NCBI GenBank assembly: GCA_945861785.1
Contig: CAMAWD010000057.1
Coordinates: 1 to 42,059, forward strand
Source of the DNA: Rhodoferax sp. OV413
GTDB lineage: Bacteria; Pseudomonadota; Gammaproteobacteria; Burkholderiales; Burkholderiaceae_C
Length of the DNA stretch: 42,059 bases
Direction: 5' to 3'
In this document: positions 1 to 10,845 of the stretch, piece after piece
Numbering within the stretch: position 1 is the first letter of the stretch
How the letters are laid out: each line of letters begins with the position of its first letter
The notes under the pieces: generated by a model
The model's input: only the letters and a program-made list of their open reading frames with translations
Databases searched by the model: none
What the model was told of the DNA's origin: nothing
Translations under genes and position numbers: made by a program

Positions 1-2171
<2,171 letters not shown>

Positions 2172-2345
2172 GGGCGGCAACTTCCGGGTGTTGATGGGCG
2201 CTGGGCGGACGCCGTGACTTTATTCTATTTTGGGGGCGGATTCCGGGGGTGCGGGGCCGGCTGCGACGAAACCGGCTTGCACTGGCGCGCAGCCTGTCAA
2301 TTTGGCGCAAGCATCTGGCCGCAGACATGCTTTCGGGAGATTCGA

Positions 2346-2380
2346 TTTACAATTTGGAAATCGCACTACCAATTTGTAAA
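2346..2380. promoter_or_regulatory. Imperfect inverted repeat just before the ATPase start codon
   Basis: The left arm TTTACAATTTGG (2346-2357) and right arm CCAATTTGTAAA (2369-2380) are reverse complements with one mismatch, separated by 11 bp. The repeat ends one base before the ATG at 2382 and is AT-rich inside GC-rich DNA. It probably is an operator, perhaps autoregulatory. No Shine-Dalgarno sequence is visible, since the repeat occupies its place. Confidence 0.55.
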
Positions 2381-2381
2381 A

Positions 2382-3548
2382 ATGATCCGCCGTCAAGCTG
2401 AACCCGCTTTGCTGCAGCTTGCAAAGGGGTATCCGGTCCTGGCCATCACCGGTCCACGCCAATCCGGCAAAACCACGCTCGCCAGAAGCACCTTCCCCGA
2501 CCGGCCCTACGTGTCGCTGGAAGACCCCGACACCCGGGCCTTTGCCGAAGATGACCCGCGCGGTTTCCTGGCCCGGTACCCGGACGGCGCTGTCCTGGAT
2601 GAAGCGCAGCGCTGCCCGACCCTGTTTTCGTACCTGCAGACCCGCGTCGACGCGGACCAGCGCATGGGCCAAATCGTGCTGACCGGCTCGCAACAGTTCG
2701 GCCTGATGTCCACCATCACCCAAAGCCTGGCCGGCCGCGTCGGTCTGGTCCAACTGCTCCCATTTTCTTTGCAGGAACTGCTGGACGCCCGTGCAGCGCC
2801 AGGCAACCTCGACGAACTCCTCTGGCGCGGCCTGTATCCACCGCTGCATGACCGACCACTGGCGCCAGAGCAATGGTTTGCCAACTATGTGATGACCTAT
2901 GTGGAGCGCGACATGCGCCAGATCATCGAAGTCCAGAACCTGAGCCTGTTTCAACGGTTTCTGAAAATGTGCGCTGCCCGTTGCGGCCAACTGCTCAACA
3001 CCTCAGGCCTGGCCAACGACTGCGGTGTATCCCACAAGACGATTGGCGCATGGATTTCGGTTCTGGAGGCGGGTTACATCGTGTTCCTGCTACAGCCGCA
3101 CCACCAGAACTTTGGCAAGCGGCTCGTCAAGACCCCAAAACTGTATTTCCACGACACCGGCCTCGCCGCCTATTTGATGGGCATTCGCGACCCTGCCCAT
3201 CTGTCCATCCACTCCGCACGAGGTTCCTTGTTCGAGAACTTTGTGATCAGCGAACTGCTCAAGCGCCGTTACAACCAGGGCCTGGCATCAAACCTCTATT
3301 TCTGGCGCAACAACACCGGCGAAGAAGTCGACGTGCTGATCGAGCACGGCGAGATGCTCATGCCGGTGGAAATCAAGTCTGGCCAGACCTTCACATCCGA
3401 CTTCCTGACCGGCTTGAACAAATGGGCGCGGTATGCCGCAGACAAGGCCCTGCCTGCGCATCTGGTGTACGGCGGCGACGACAACATGACGCGCAGCGGC
3501 GTGTCAGTGCATTCATGGCGGCAGATGCAGGAACCGGGCGGCACGTGA
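2382..3548 (+). CDS. AAA family ATPase with C-terminal DUF4143 domain
   Basis: A 388-residue cytoplasmic ATPase of the AAA_14/DUF4143 type. Walker A GPRQSGKT is at residues 24-31, Walker B AVLDEAQR around 70-77, and a sensor-like IVLTGSQQF follows. A winged-helix-like segment in the middle (GLANDCGVSHKTIGAWISVLE) precedes the DUF4143 region. That region ends with EVDVLIE followed by MPVEIKSG, the D/E-x-K pattern of the PD-(D/E)XK nuclease fold. The frame is open far upstream, but ATG 2382 gives the family N-terminus directly after the inverted repeat. Such proteins are widespread and function is mostly unknown, with roles in defence or stress often proposed. It converges on the DUF2894 gene with a 31-bp gap. 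Confidence 0.85.
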   Translation: MIRRQAEPALLQLAKGYPVLAITGPRQSGKTTLARSTFPDRPYVSLEDPDTRAFAEDDPRGFLARYPDGAVLDEAQRCPTLFSYLQTRVDADQRMGQIVLTGSQQFGLMSTITQSLAGRVGLVQLLPFSLQELLDARAAPGNLDELLWRGLYPPLHDRPLAPEQWFANYVMTYVERDMRQIIEVQNLSLFQRFLKMCAARCGQLLNTSGLANDCGVSHKTIGAWISVLEAGYIVFLLQPHHQNFGKRLVKTPKLYFHDTGLAAYLMGIRDPAHLSIHSARGSLFENFVISELLKRRYNQGLASNLYFWRNNTGEEVDVLIEHGEMLMPVEIKSGQTFTSDFLTGLNKWARYAADKALPAHLVYGGDDNMTRSGVSVHSWRQMQEPGGT

Positions 3549-3579
3549 GATCGACCGTCGCCAATCACCCCAGCGGCAG

Positions 3580-4341
3580 TTACTTCTTTGGGCGACCAGC
3601 GCGCGCCAATTTTGGTTTGTTGCCCACGTCTTTGTCCAACGCTCCTTGTCTGTGATTGGCCTGTTCCAGCCACAACAGCGAACCGGCGTGTGACAGAAAA
3701 CGCTGCAGATAGTCGGGTGAAAGCCCGCGCATCATCGCCAGCGACTGCAGCACCAGAGAATGGGAATTGAGTGGGCCGGCGTTCTCGGGGCCCCGCCCCA
3801 CGGCCTGATCCAACTGGCGTTCGCTTGAAATCCGGCTCCAGGTTTCCCTGAATCGGCGCGCGCTTTTCAGGTCGGGTTTCGCATCGCCATCGCTGTCCAG
3901 CCCACTTGCCTGGTCGGCCCGGGTCGCCGTGCGGATGTACTGGTTCAATTGAACCAGTGCGGCGGGCGCCACCGCCACCGCCACTTTTGCAGAAAGTCGA
4001 TGCAAAGCCAACAGTTCACCCTCGGCAAACAGTCGGCGCATTTCGCGGGCCAGGCCCGGCTGTTCGCCGGCTGCACCCGCCACCACCTCGCCCGCCGCCT
4101 GCCGCGCCTGCCTGAAACGTTTGTCGTAGACGGCCAGTGCGGCGATCAGCTTGTCAGCCAGGTTCTGCCGCGACCGGCCAGGCTCTGCAAGCATGCGCCT
4201 CGCCATCACTTCCAGAAAGTGAAACCGCGCTGGATCGAGACGCTGGGCCTTGTCGTCCCGCAGGGCTCCAAGCATGGCCAGCGCCGCCTGTTCGGCATCC
4301 GGCTTCGCCGCCGGCGCGGCATTCAGGGCTGCCTCACTCAC
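3580..4341 (-). CDS. DUF2894 family protein, last gene of the motor-like operon
   Basis: A predicted 253-residue soluble protein with no signal peptide or membrane segment. The N-terminus is Ala-rich (SEAALNAAPAAKPDAEQAAL), the middle is helical and the C-terminus is basic (PKLARAGRPKK). I recognise it as DUF2894 from its sequence and its company, an OmpA protein and DUF802 and DUF3348 proteins. The chosen start is GTG 4341, which overlaps the OmpA stop by eight bases (GTGAGTGA), suggesting translational coupling. An in-frame upstream extension to 4461 would run through the OmpA gene and is unlikely. Function is unknown. Position after the ZorB-like gene suggests a cytoplasmic partner or effector of the membrane motor (inference). 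Confidence 0.75.
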   Translation of the reverse strand: MSEAALNAAPAAKPDAEQAALAMLGALRDDKAQRLDPARFHFLEVMARRMLAEPGRSRQNLADKLIAALAVYDKRFRQARQAAGEVVAGAAGEQPGLAREMRRLFAEGELLALHRLSAKVAVAVAPAALVQLNQYIRTATRADQASGLDSDGDAKPDLKSARRFRETWSRISSERQLDQAVGRGPENAGPLNSHSLVLQSLAMMRGLSPDYLQRFLSHAGSLLWLEQANHRQGALDKDVGNKPKLARAGRPKK

Positions 4342-4987
4342 GGGCAACGGGCTTGGCACCGGGCGACTTGGGTACCGGCGCCATCTCCACCCGCCGGTTC
4401 TGAATACGCCCCTTTTCATCCGCATTGGAGGCCACCGGTTGTTCGGCCCCAAAGGCGGCACCGAAGACGCGCGACGAGGGCATGCCTTCCTCGATCAAGG
4501 CCCGGGTCACCGTCAGGGCGCGCTGGGCCGACAGTTCCAGGTTGTCGGCGAAACGCCGGTTACCCTCCTGGATCGGCTTGTCGTCGGTGAACCCGCTGAC
4601 CATGAGCATTTCGTCCCGCTCACCCAGGTACACGTGCAACGGCGGCACCAGGCTTTTGAGCAGCAGCCGGCCGTCGGGCCTCAGCTGGTCCGAGTTCAGC
4701 GGAAACAACACGCTGCCACTGATGCCGATGCGGCCATTATTGAGCGTGACCCGACCGGCAGCCAGCGGGATGGCCAGGGCTTTTTCCAGCGCCATGCGGC
4801 GTTGCTCTTCCTGCCGGCGTTTCGCAATCTCAGACTCCAGATTGGCCATCAGGTCCATCTGGACCACCAGCACCCCGACCAGGATCAGCACGAAGGCACC
4901 CAGCAAACCCGCCATCAGGTCGCCAAAAACAGCCCAGACCGGCGCGGTCTGCTCCATGCCGTCGTCCCGGTCGTCCAGGCTTTGCAT
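4334..4987 (-). CDS. MotB/ZorB-like OmpA family protein, putative motor stator subunit
   Basis: A 217-residue inner-membrane protein. A short cytoplasmic N-terminus leads to one transmembrane helix (about 16-42). The helix begins PVWAVFGDLMAG, with Asp23 placed like the proton-carrying Asp of MotB (W-x-V-x-Y-A-D-F-M). A short coiled linker rich in E, R and Q (about 48-68) leads to a periplasmic OmpA-like peptidoglycan-binding domain (about 85-205) with SGFTDDKPI, LSAQRALTV and RIQNRRVEM. TGATG overlap with the preceding DUF802 gene indicates tight coupling. The pair resembles ZorA/ZorB, MotA/MotB and ExbB/ExbD. Assignment to the OmpA family is firm, the motor role is inference. Confidence 0.88.
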   Translation of the reverse strand: MQSLDDRDDGMEQTAPVWAVFGDLMAGLLGAFVLILVGVLVVQMDLMANLESEIAKRRQEEQRRMALEKALAIPLAAGRVTLNNGRIGISGSVLFPLNSDQLRPDGRLLLKSLVPPLHVYLGERDEMLMVSGFTDDKPIQEGNRRFADNLELSAQRALTVTRALIEEGMPSSRVFGAAFGAEQPVASNADEKGRIQNRRVEMAPVPKSPGAKPVARE

Positions 4988-7002
4988 CAGATGCTCCCGG
5001 CCGGCAGTGCCGACTTGCGGCTGTCCAGCCGGCGCAGGTCTTCGACCAGGCCTTGCTGGGACGTGATGCTGAGGTCGATGACCTCGCGCGCCTGCGCCAC
5101 GTAGTAGGCAAGTTGCTCGTCACTGCGGGCCATGGACTGCTGGATGGCGCCCTCGATGCGCTGCAGCGAGTCCATCAGCTTCTCGTTGGTCACACTGAAA
5201 AGCTGGACGCCATGGTTGAACGATTCACCCAGACTGGAGAGTTCGACCGCGCTGGCGGCCACCTGCGCTGCCACGTCGCGGGCACCACCGGCCTGTGCGT
5301 CCAGTGTTTCGGAAAAATGGCTGCCCGACTTTTCCAGCACAAGCGCTGCGGACGCCACCAGTGACTCGATGGCCGAGCGCTGCTCGCCTGCGGCCAGGTT
5401 GATTGTCTGCAGCAAGGTGCTGATCCTTTCCACCAGGCCGGCACGCTCTTCGAGCGCGAGGTTGTCGCGCTCGGCGAGACGGCTGACTTCCTGGCGCAGC
5501 TGGGCAATCACCCCGGAGGCCGCCTGCGGCACTTCGGCTGCCGTATTCAAAAGGCGCGTCAGGGGTGCTTCGAGCGCCACACCCAAGGTGGCCAGGTGGC
5601 TGGCCAGTGCGGTCTGGAGTTCGCCCAGGCGCTCGACGGCGGCATTTCCCCGCAATGCCTCCTCACTGCGCAGCGCGCCCAGCTCCGTGCGCCACAAAGT
5701 GGCCAACTGGTCCAGGCGTGTGTCATGCTGCTGCGTCCATCGGGTCTCTGAATCGATGCGCGTCCGCACCAGGTCTTCGGAGCTCGCGATCAGCTGCGCA
5801 ATCCCGTCCATCGACCGGTTTGCCTGCTCGCTGGCGCGTTCTGCGATCCCGGTCGCAGTCTGCTCCAGTGTCTGGCAGACACTGGCCAGCAGCGCGCCCG
5901 AACGCTGCTCGAAAGTGCCGGTGAAAGATGCCAGTGCCCGGTCCAGGCCGGCGACCAGGTTTTCACTGGTTCGCACATGTGTCTGGAGCGCAGCCATCCA
6001 GTTGTCGGACACGGTTGCGGCAGTCGCGCTGAACTGCGTCGACAGACCGGTCAGCTGGGACTGCGCCGCGTCGCTCACGCGCTCGTGCATGCGCTTGGAC
6101 TCCTGCGCGATTTCCTTCATCGCTGCCTCGACGACCGGGGTGATGCTCTCGCCGGCGACCCGGGCGCTCGCCGCCAGGCTGGCCGTCAGTGTTCTTTCGA
6201 CCGCGCCAGCCAGACCGGTGTAGGCGACACCCACGTCGCGGTGAAACTGCTCCTGCCGGCCCAGCAAATGCGCATCGAGCTGTTCGCTCCGGCGCTCCAT
6301 GCCGTCCATCATCGCCTTCAGGCTGAGCACCACGTCGGGCAAGGCATGCGCCTGGGCCTGCAGCGCCTTGAACGCCTCCTGGCGCTGGTGCACCAGCGAG
6401 AACGGCCGAAACACGGTTGCGATGCGCTGGTCCAGTTGCCGGCCGGTGTCCGCCCGCTCACGGCGGCTGATGGCAGACATCAGCCCGAGCATCGCCGATG
6501 CCGCAACCCCCGCCACCGACGTGCCGAACGCAAGCCCCAGGCCCTTGATCGGCGCTGCCAGCGCAGACCGGATGGCCTGCAGATCGGCCGACCCTTCCAG
6601 TGCGAAGACCGCCCCCTTGAATGTCACCACCATTCCGAGAAACGTGCCGAGCATGCCCAGCATGACCAGCAAGCCAACCAGGTAAGGCGTCAGCGCCAGA
6701 CCCGGCAATCCAAGCCGCTCGCCCTCGATCCGCAGTCGCACCGCATATTGCAGTGACGGATGCAGGCGGCCGATCCAGTCGCCGATGTCGGTCAGCGCCT
6801 GGGGGATGTCGGTGAGCGCGTCAGCGAGCGATGACGTGGCCAAGCGAAATTGCCGGATTTCGAATGCGCCCAGCAGGTAGACGCCGCCAATCACTGCTGT
6901 CATGGCCAGGGCGATCCAGCTCGAGCCGACAAAACCCAGGCCGACCCAGGCGACGGACAGCAGGCCCAGGGCAAAGGCGGCTGCCAAGAGTATTCTGATC
7001 AT
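4987..7002 (-). CDS. DUF802 protein: MotA/ExbB/ZorA-like membrane core with long helical tail
   Basis: A 671-residue protein. Predicted membrane helices lie at about 3-22, 27-47, 104-128 and 153-178. The last two carry the MotA/TolQ/ExbB-type signature: MLGMLGTFLGMVVTF, then GLGLAFGTSVAGVAASAMLG. From about 200 to 660 the protein is an uninterrupted, Ala/Leu/Glu/Gln-rich predicted coiled coil reminiscent of chemoreceptor signalling helices, and this includes the DUF802 region. A MotA-like core with a very long cytoplasmic tail is the architecture of ZorA in Zorya defence systems. The gene overlaps DUF3348 upstream (ATGA) and the OmpA gene downstream (TGATG). No chemoreceptor ligand-binding domain is present. 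Family call confident, function unknown. Confidence 0.85.
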   Translation of the reverse strand: MIRILLAAAFALGLLSVAWVGLGFVGSSWIALAMTAVIGGVYLLGAFEIRQFRLATSSLADALTDIPQALTDIGDWIGRLHPSLQYAVRLRIEGERLGLPGLALTPYLVGLLVMLGMLGTFLGMVVTFKGAVFALEGSADLQAIRSALAAPIKGLGLAFGTSVAGVAASAMLGLMSAISRRERADTGRQLDQRIATVFRPFSLVHQRQEAFKALQAQAHALPDVVLSLKAMMDGMERRSEQLDAHLLGRQEQFHRDVGVAYTGLAGAVERTLTASLAASARVAGESITPVVEAAMKEIAQESKRMHERVSDAAQSQLTGLSTQFSATAATVSDNWMAALQTHVRTSENLVAGLDRALASFTGTFEQRSGALLASVCQTLEQTATGIAERASEQANRSMDGIAQLIASSEDLVRTRIDSETRWTQQHDTRLDQLATLWRTELGALRSEEALRGNAAVERLGELQTALASHLATLGVALEAPLTRLLNTAAEVPQAASGVIAQLRQEVSRLAERDNLALEERAGLVERISTLLQTINLAAGEQRSAIESLVASAALVLEKSGSHFSETLDAQAGGARDVAAQVAASAVELSSLGESFNHGVQLFSVTNEKLMDSLQRIEGAIQQSMARSDEQLAYYVAQAREVIDLSITSQQGLVEDLRRLDSRKSALPAGSI

Positions 7003-7766
7003 TGCGTTTTCTTGAGTAATTTGTTGAGAGCGTCGACCATGCCGGCCACCGGTTGCAGCCGGTCGTCCAGTTCTGCCAGCAACACCGCCTGCAGCTCACC
7101 GCCGAAGACGCGTTGCCAAGCGTGTGGCTGTTGCTGACGAGCGGGCGCGAGAGACGACACCGGGCCGGGGGAACCAGCGGCCACCTGGTTCTTGCGCAGT
7201 TCCTCGAAACGCCGTGCCAGAAACAGCGGCACGGTGGACAGCAGCTGTTGCTCCCGAGCACCGAGCACCTGCTCCATCACCGCATCCAGCTTCGCGAGTT
7301 GGGCGAGCTGGGGCGAGGCGATGCCAATCCCCCGCCTGACATGGGCACGCAAGGCCGCAACCCGCAATTCCATGTGGCGTTGAAGATCCAGATAACGTTT
7401 GCGGTATGGCGCGAAGGACACGTCCGTTTCAGCATCAATGCCCGGCTGGCCGGTCGGGCTCCTGAGCCGGCGCGCACGGGCAGCGGATGAATCAGGTGTC
7501 TGGATTGCAAGCACCAGGGCCGCACGCACCCGGAGAAACTCCGCTTCGACATCCAGAACGCCCGGCAGGCGCGCGTCGGACAGCTTGGCCGGCGGGGCAG
7601 ACTTCATGGACTGGTGCGCGGCATGCAGGCTGATGGCATCGGAAACGCCCAGCCAGGCGCCCAGCCGTTCGGCGACGTCCTGTCTGGGTGCCGCGGCATC
7701 CGCAGGCGCCCAATCACTGAGCAGACGAACGAGTCTTGAACTTCCGAAGTTCCTGCGCAAGGTCAT
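6999..7766 (-). CDS. DUF3348 family protein, first gene of the motor-like operon
   Basis: A 255-residue predicted cytoplasmic protein without membrane segments. It starts MTLRRNFGSSRLVRLLSDW and has a middle AEFLRVRAALVLAIQ, a region rich in Arg and Leu (LQRHMELRVAALRAHVRRG) and a C-terminus DRLQPVAGMVDALNKLL. I recognise it as DUF3348, a beta-proteobacterial family found beside DUF802. The stop overlaps the DUF802 start as ATGA, making the four genes one unit. The Shine-Dalgarno region is weak (AAAGAA just before ATG 7766). Function is unknown, and a regulatory or adaptor role for the motor is possible. Confidence 0.75.
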   Translation of the reverse strand: MTLRRNFGSSRLVRLLSDWAPADAAAPRQDVAERLGAWLGVSDAISLHAAHQSMKSAPPAKLSDARLPGVLDVEAEFLRVRAALVLAIQTPDSSAARARRLRSPTGQPGIDAETDVSFAPYRKRYLDLQRHMELRVAALRAHVRRGIGIASPQLAQLAKLDAVMEQVLGAREQQLLSTVPLFLARRFEELRKNQVAAGSPGPVSSLAPARQQQPHAWQRVFGGELQAVLLAELDDRLQPVAGMVDALNKLLKKTQ

Positions 7767-8213
7767 TTCTTTGGCCCACGGGAGGCAATCAACATCTTCT
7801 ATGTGGGAGTGGCAAGGTCACTGGGGAATTTCAATGGGGCGGACACTTCTGGAGCACCAGCGGATGAACCCTTGGCGCACGGCAAGTCGGAGGGCGCTAA
7901 CGCCCGTCAGCCAATACATTCGCTGCCATCGGCATGAAAGCCCGCGAAAACGCCATTATCCCCGATGCGCCACGGGCTCCCATGTGGCTGGCCAACCCGG
8001 CCGAGCCGCGAGGAGCAGCGACGGGCATGCAAATTCACACCGACCAGAACCACGCACTGGACGGGCTCTGTTGCGCCACCGAATACCATATGGACCGGCA
8101 ATGGCGCCAAGCGCGACGGCTGAAAATCGCACCCGTTGCACAGCAATTGGTGCTGAATTGCCTCTCCCGGAAGACGCTGGGCCTGCCCAAATCCTTATGA
8201 ATCGGAGCAATTG
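7767..8213. other. Divergent intergenic region, no supported gene
   Basis: 447 bp between the divergent DUF3348 and thiolase starts. Short open frames exist on both strands but none has a convincing Shine-Dalgarno site or family resemblance. A small stem GGGCG-ctaa-CGCCC sits at 7892-7905. Promoters for both operons are expected here, but I cannot place them with confidence. Confidence 0.5.
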
Positions 8214-9425
8214 ATGAAACAAGCGGTGATCTGCGAACCCCTGCGCACGCCAGTCGGCAAATACGGCGGCATCTTCAAAGACAAGTCAGCGGTGGAGTTG
8301 GCCGAGACTGTCCTTCGGGAGTTGGTGCGGCGCACCGGCATCACGGCCAAAGATGTCGATGACGTGATCTTCGGCCAGTGTTATCCCAACGGCGAGGCAC
8401 CGGCCATCGGCAGGATCGCGGCGCTGGACGCCGGTCTCGGGGTGACGGTGCCGGGCCTGCAGATCGACCGCCGATGCGGCTCGGGGCTGCAGGCCGTCAT
8501 CGACGCGGCCATGCGGGTGCAGACCGGCGCGGCCGATCTGGTGATAGCAGGTGGCGCGGAGAGCATGAGCCAGGCCGAGCACTACGTGATGGGCGCGCGT
8601 TTCGGAATCAAGGGCGATTCGCAACCGTTGTGGGACCGCATCGCGCGTGGCCGTATCACCTCCGGCGGCAGGAACCACCCGGTGCCCGGCGGCATGCTGG
8701 AGACGGCAGAGAACCTGCGCCGCGACTACAAGGTATCGCGCCAGGCACAGGACGAACTGGCGGTGCGCTCGCATGCCAATGCGGTCGCAGCGCAGAAAGG
8801 CGGTCGTTTCGATGCAGAGATCGTGTCTGTCCCGGTCAAGGGCCGTGGCGGACAACAGATGGTCTCGCTGGACGAGCACATCCGCGCCGACGCCACGTTG
8901 GAGAGCCTGTCCGCCCTCAAGGCAGTGCGCCTGGGCGCCGACCCCGAGTCGACCGTGACCGCCGGCAACGCCAGCGGTCAGAATGACGGCGCCGCCGCTT
9001 GCATCGTGACAACACCCGAAAAAGCCGCTGCCCTGGGCCTGCGTCCGCTGGCGCGTTTGGTGACCTGGGCCGTGGCTGGCGTGGAGCCCGAGCGCATGGG
9101 CATCGGCCCGGTGCCTGCCGTTCAACTGGCGCTGCGGCGCGCAGCGCTGGGCCTCAAGGACATGGAACTGATCGAACTCAACGAGGCCTTTGCGGCGCAG
9201 GTGCTGGCTTGCACGGCCGGCCTGGGCTTCCAGGCCGGCGACTTCGAGCGACTGAACGTCAACGGCTCCGGAATCTCGCTGGGGCATCCGGTGGGGGCCA
9301 CCGGGGCGCGCATCCTGGCCACCATGCTGCGCGAACTCGAACGTCGCCAGGGGCGTTATGCGATTGAGACCATGTGCATCGGCGGCGGCCAGGGGCTGGC
9401 TGCGATCTTCGAGCGCACGGCATGA
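8214..9425 (+). CDS. Acetyl-CoA acetyltransferase/acyl-CoA thiolase
   Basis: A 403-residue cytosolic thiolase that condenses or cleaves acyl-CoA with CoA. The nucleophile is Cys88 in DRRCGSGLQAV. The distal catalytic pair is His358 in GISLGHPVGATG and Cys388 in MCIGGGQGLA, both intact. Length matches the degradative/biosynthetic thiolase family. ATG 8214 is preferred over the in-frame TTG at 8211 because GGAG (8204-8207) is six bases from the ATG. It is followed after 55 bp by the mct homologue, so it may process acetyl-CoA or a related thioester made by the module. Which chain length it uses cannot be told. Confidence 0.93.
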   Translation: MKQAVICEPLRTPVGKYGGIFKDKSAVELAETVLRELVRRTGITAKDVDDVIFGQCYPNGEAPAIGRIAALDAGLGVTVPGLQIDRRCGSGLQAVIDAAMRVQTGAADLVIAGGAESMSQAEHYVMGARFGIKGDSQPLWDRIARGRITSGGRNHPVPGGMLETAENLRRDYKVSRQAQDELAVRSHANAVAAQKGGRFDAEIVSVPVKGRGGQQMVSLDEHIRADATLESLSALKAVRLGADPESTVTAGNASGQNDGAAACIVTTPEKAAALGLRPLARLVTWAVAGVEPERMGIGPVPAVQLALRRAALGLKDMELIELNEAFAAQVLACTAGLGFQAGDFERLNVNGSGISLGHPVGATGARILATMLRELERRQGRYAIETMCIGGGQGLAAIFERTA

Positions 9426-9480
9426 CCCGCAAAAAAGAAACGCGCCATGTGCCATTGCACCGCTTAATCGGATTTGAACC

Positions 9481-10698
9481 ATGTACCAACTCTTGACCGG
9501 CCTGCGCATCGTCGAATGCGCGTCCTTCATCGCGGCACCGTCGTGTGCGTTGCACCTGCAGCAATTCGGCGCCGAGGTGATCCGCATCGATCCCATCGGG
9601 GGCGGCCCCGATTTCAGGCGCTGGCCGCTGTCGCCCGAGGGCCGCAGCTTCTACTGGGAAGGCCTCAACAAAGGCAAACGCTCGGTGGCCATCGACCTCT
9701 CCCGGCCCGAAGGCCGGGCATTGGCGGTTGAACTCATCACCGCGCCCGGCGAAGGCGGCGGCATGTTCGTCACCAATTTCCCCCCCAACGGTTTCCTCGC
9801 CCACGCGCGGCTGCGCGCGCGCCGCGCCGACCTCATCACGGTGCGTGTCACCGGCTGGGGTGATGGCTCCTCGGCCCTGGACTACACCGTGAATGCGGCC
9901 ATCGGCGTGCCCTACATGACCGGCCCGGCAGAAAGCCCTGAGCAGCCCGTCAACCATGTCTTGCCCGCCTGGGACCTGCTCACCGGCGCCTATAGCGCCT
10001 TCGCGGCGGTGTCCGCCGAGCGGCACCGCCGCCTGACCGGGCTGGGCCAGGAGCTGACGGTGCCGCTGTCCGACATGGCACTGGCGTCGCTGGGCCACAT
10101 GGGGCAGATTGCCGAGGTGCTGACTGGCGGTGACCGTCCACGCATGGGCAACGCGCTTTACGGCGCCTTCGGGCGCGATTTCACCACCCGCGATGGCGAG
10201 CGTGTCATGGTGGTGGCGATCACGGCCAAGCAGTGGTCGGGCCTGCTCGCAGCCCTGCAACTGCAGAGCGCCATGGCCGAGCTGGAAAAGGCGCTGAAGG
10301 TGTCCTTTGCGCTGGACGAAGGTGTGCGTTTCACGCACCGCGACATGTTGTTCCCGATCTTCGAGCACGCCATCGGCGCCTGCACCCTGGTCGAACTGCA
10401 AGGCCGGTTCGAGCCGAACGGCGTCTGCTGGGGCCCTTACCGCACGCTGAGCCGTGGGCTGGCGGAAGACCCCCACCTGTCGCTGGACCGGCCCTTGTTC
10501 AATCTGCTGGACCACCCCAGTGGCCACCGCTACCCGGCACCCGGCGCGGCCGCCACCCTGGACGGAACACCGCGCGGGCCGGTGGTGCGGGCGCCGCACC
10601 TGGGCGAACACACCGACCAGGTGCTGGCCGAGGTGTTGTCGATGTCCGCGGCGCAGATCGGCGCCCTGCATGACGCCGGCATCGTCGCCAGCGCCTGA
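9481..10698 (+). CDS. mct: Family III CoA-transferase, mesaconyl-CoA C1-C4 CoA transferase (2-methylfumaryl-CoA isomerase)
   Basis: A 405-residue CaiB/BaiF-family enzyme. It resembles, along its whole length, the Chloroflexus enzyme that moves CoA within mesaconyl-CoA from the C1 to the C4 carboxyl (from memory of that family). Shared-looking stretches are DPIGGGPDFRRWP, GLNKGKRSVAIDL, NHVLPAWDLLTG, LYGAFGRDFTT and the C-terminal APHLGEHTD. Asp165 in PAWD is at the family's catalytic position. Unlike most family III enzymes it would act intramolecularly. The nearby meh and CitE-like genes fit the next two steps. It converges on the CitE gene with a 147-bp gap. Confidence is high for the family and good for the specific reaction. 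Confidence 0.85.
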   Translation: MYQLLTGLRIVECASFIAAPSCALHLQQFGAEVIRIDPIGGGPDFRRWPLSPEGRSFYWEGLNKGKRSVAIDLSRPEGRALAVELITAPGEGGGMFVTNFPPNGFLAHARLRARRADLITVRVTGWGDGSSALDYTVNAAIGVPYMTGPAESPEQPVNHVLPAWDLLTGAYSAFAAVSAERHRRLTGLGQELTVPLSDMALASLGHMGQIAEVLTGGDRPRMGNALYGAFGRDFTTRDGERVMVVAITAKQWSGLLAALQLQSAMAELEKALKVSFALDEGVRFTHRDMLFPIFEHAIGACTLVELQGRFEPNGVCWGPYRTLSRGLAEDPHLSLDRPLFNLLDHPSGHRYPAPGAAATLDGTPRGPVVRAPHLGEHTDQVLAEVLSMSAAQIGALHDAGIVASA

Positions 10699-10845
10699 GA
10701 CCGTGATCGCGCGCGAACTCACACAGTTTGCCGCCGACGAGAAGGAAAAAGGCCACCGCTGCGACATCGAGGCCGGCATGGCGAAGTTGCTCGCGGCCCG
10801 CGTGGGCTGCTGGCGCGCCTGCAATGACGTCGCGCAGCCCGTGAG

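Noticed and set aside
7934-8200. 88-codon frame upstream of the thiolase
   Set aside because: No Shine-Dalgarno site and no recognisable family. A competing frame on the other strand is equally long.
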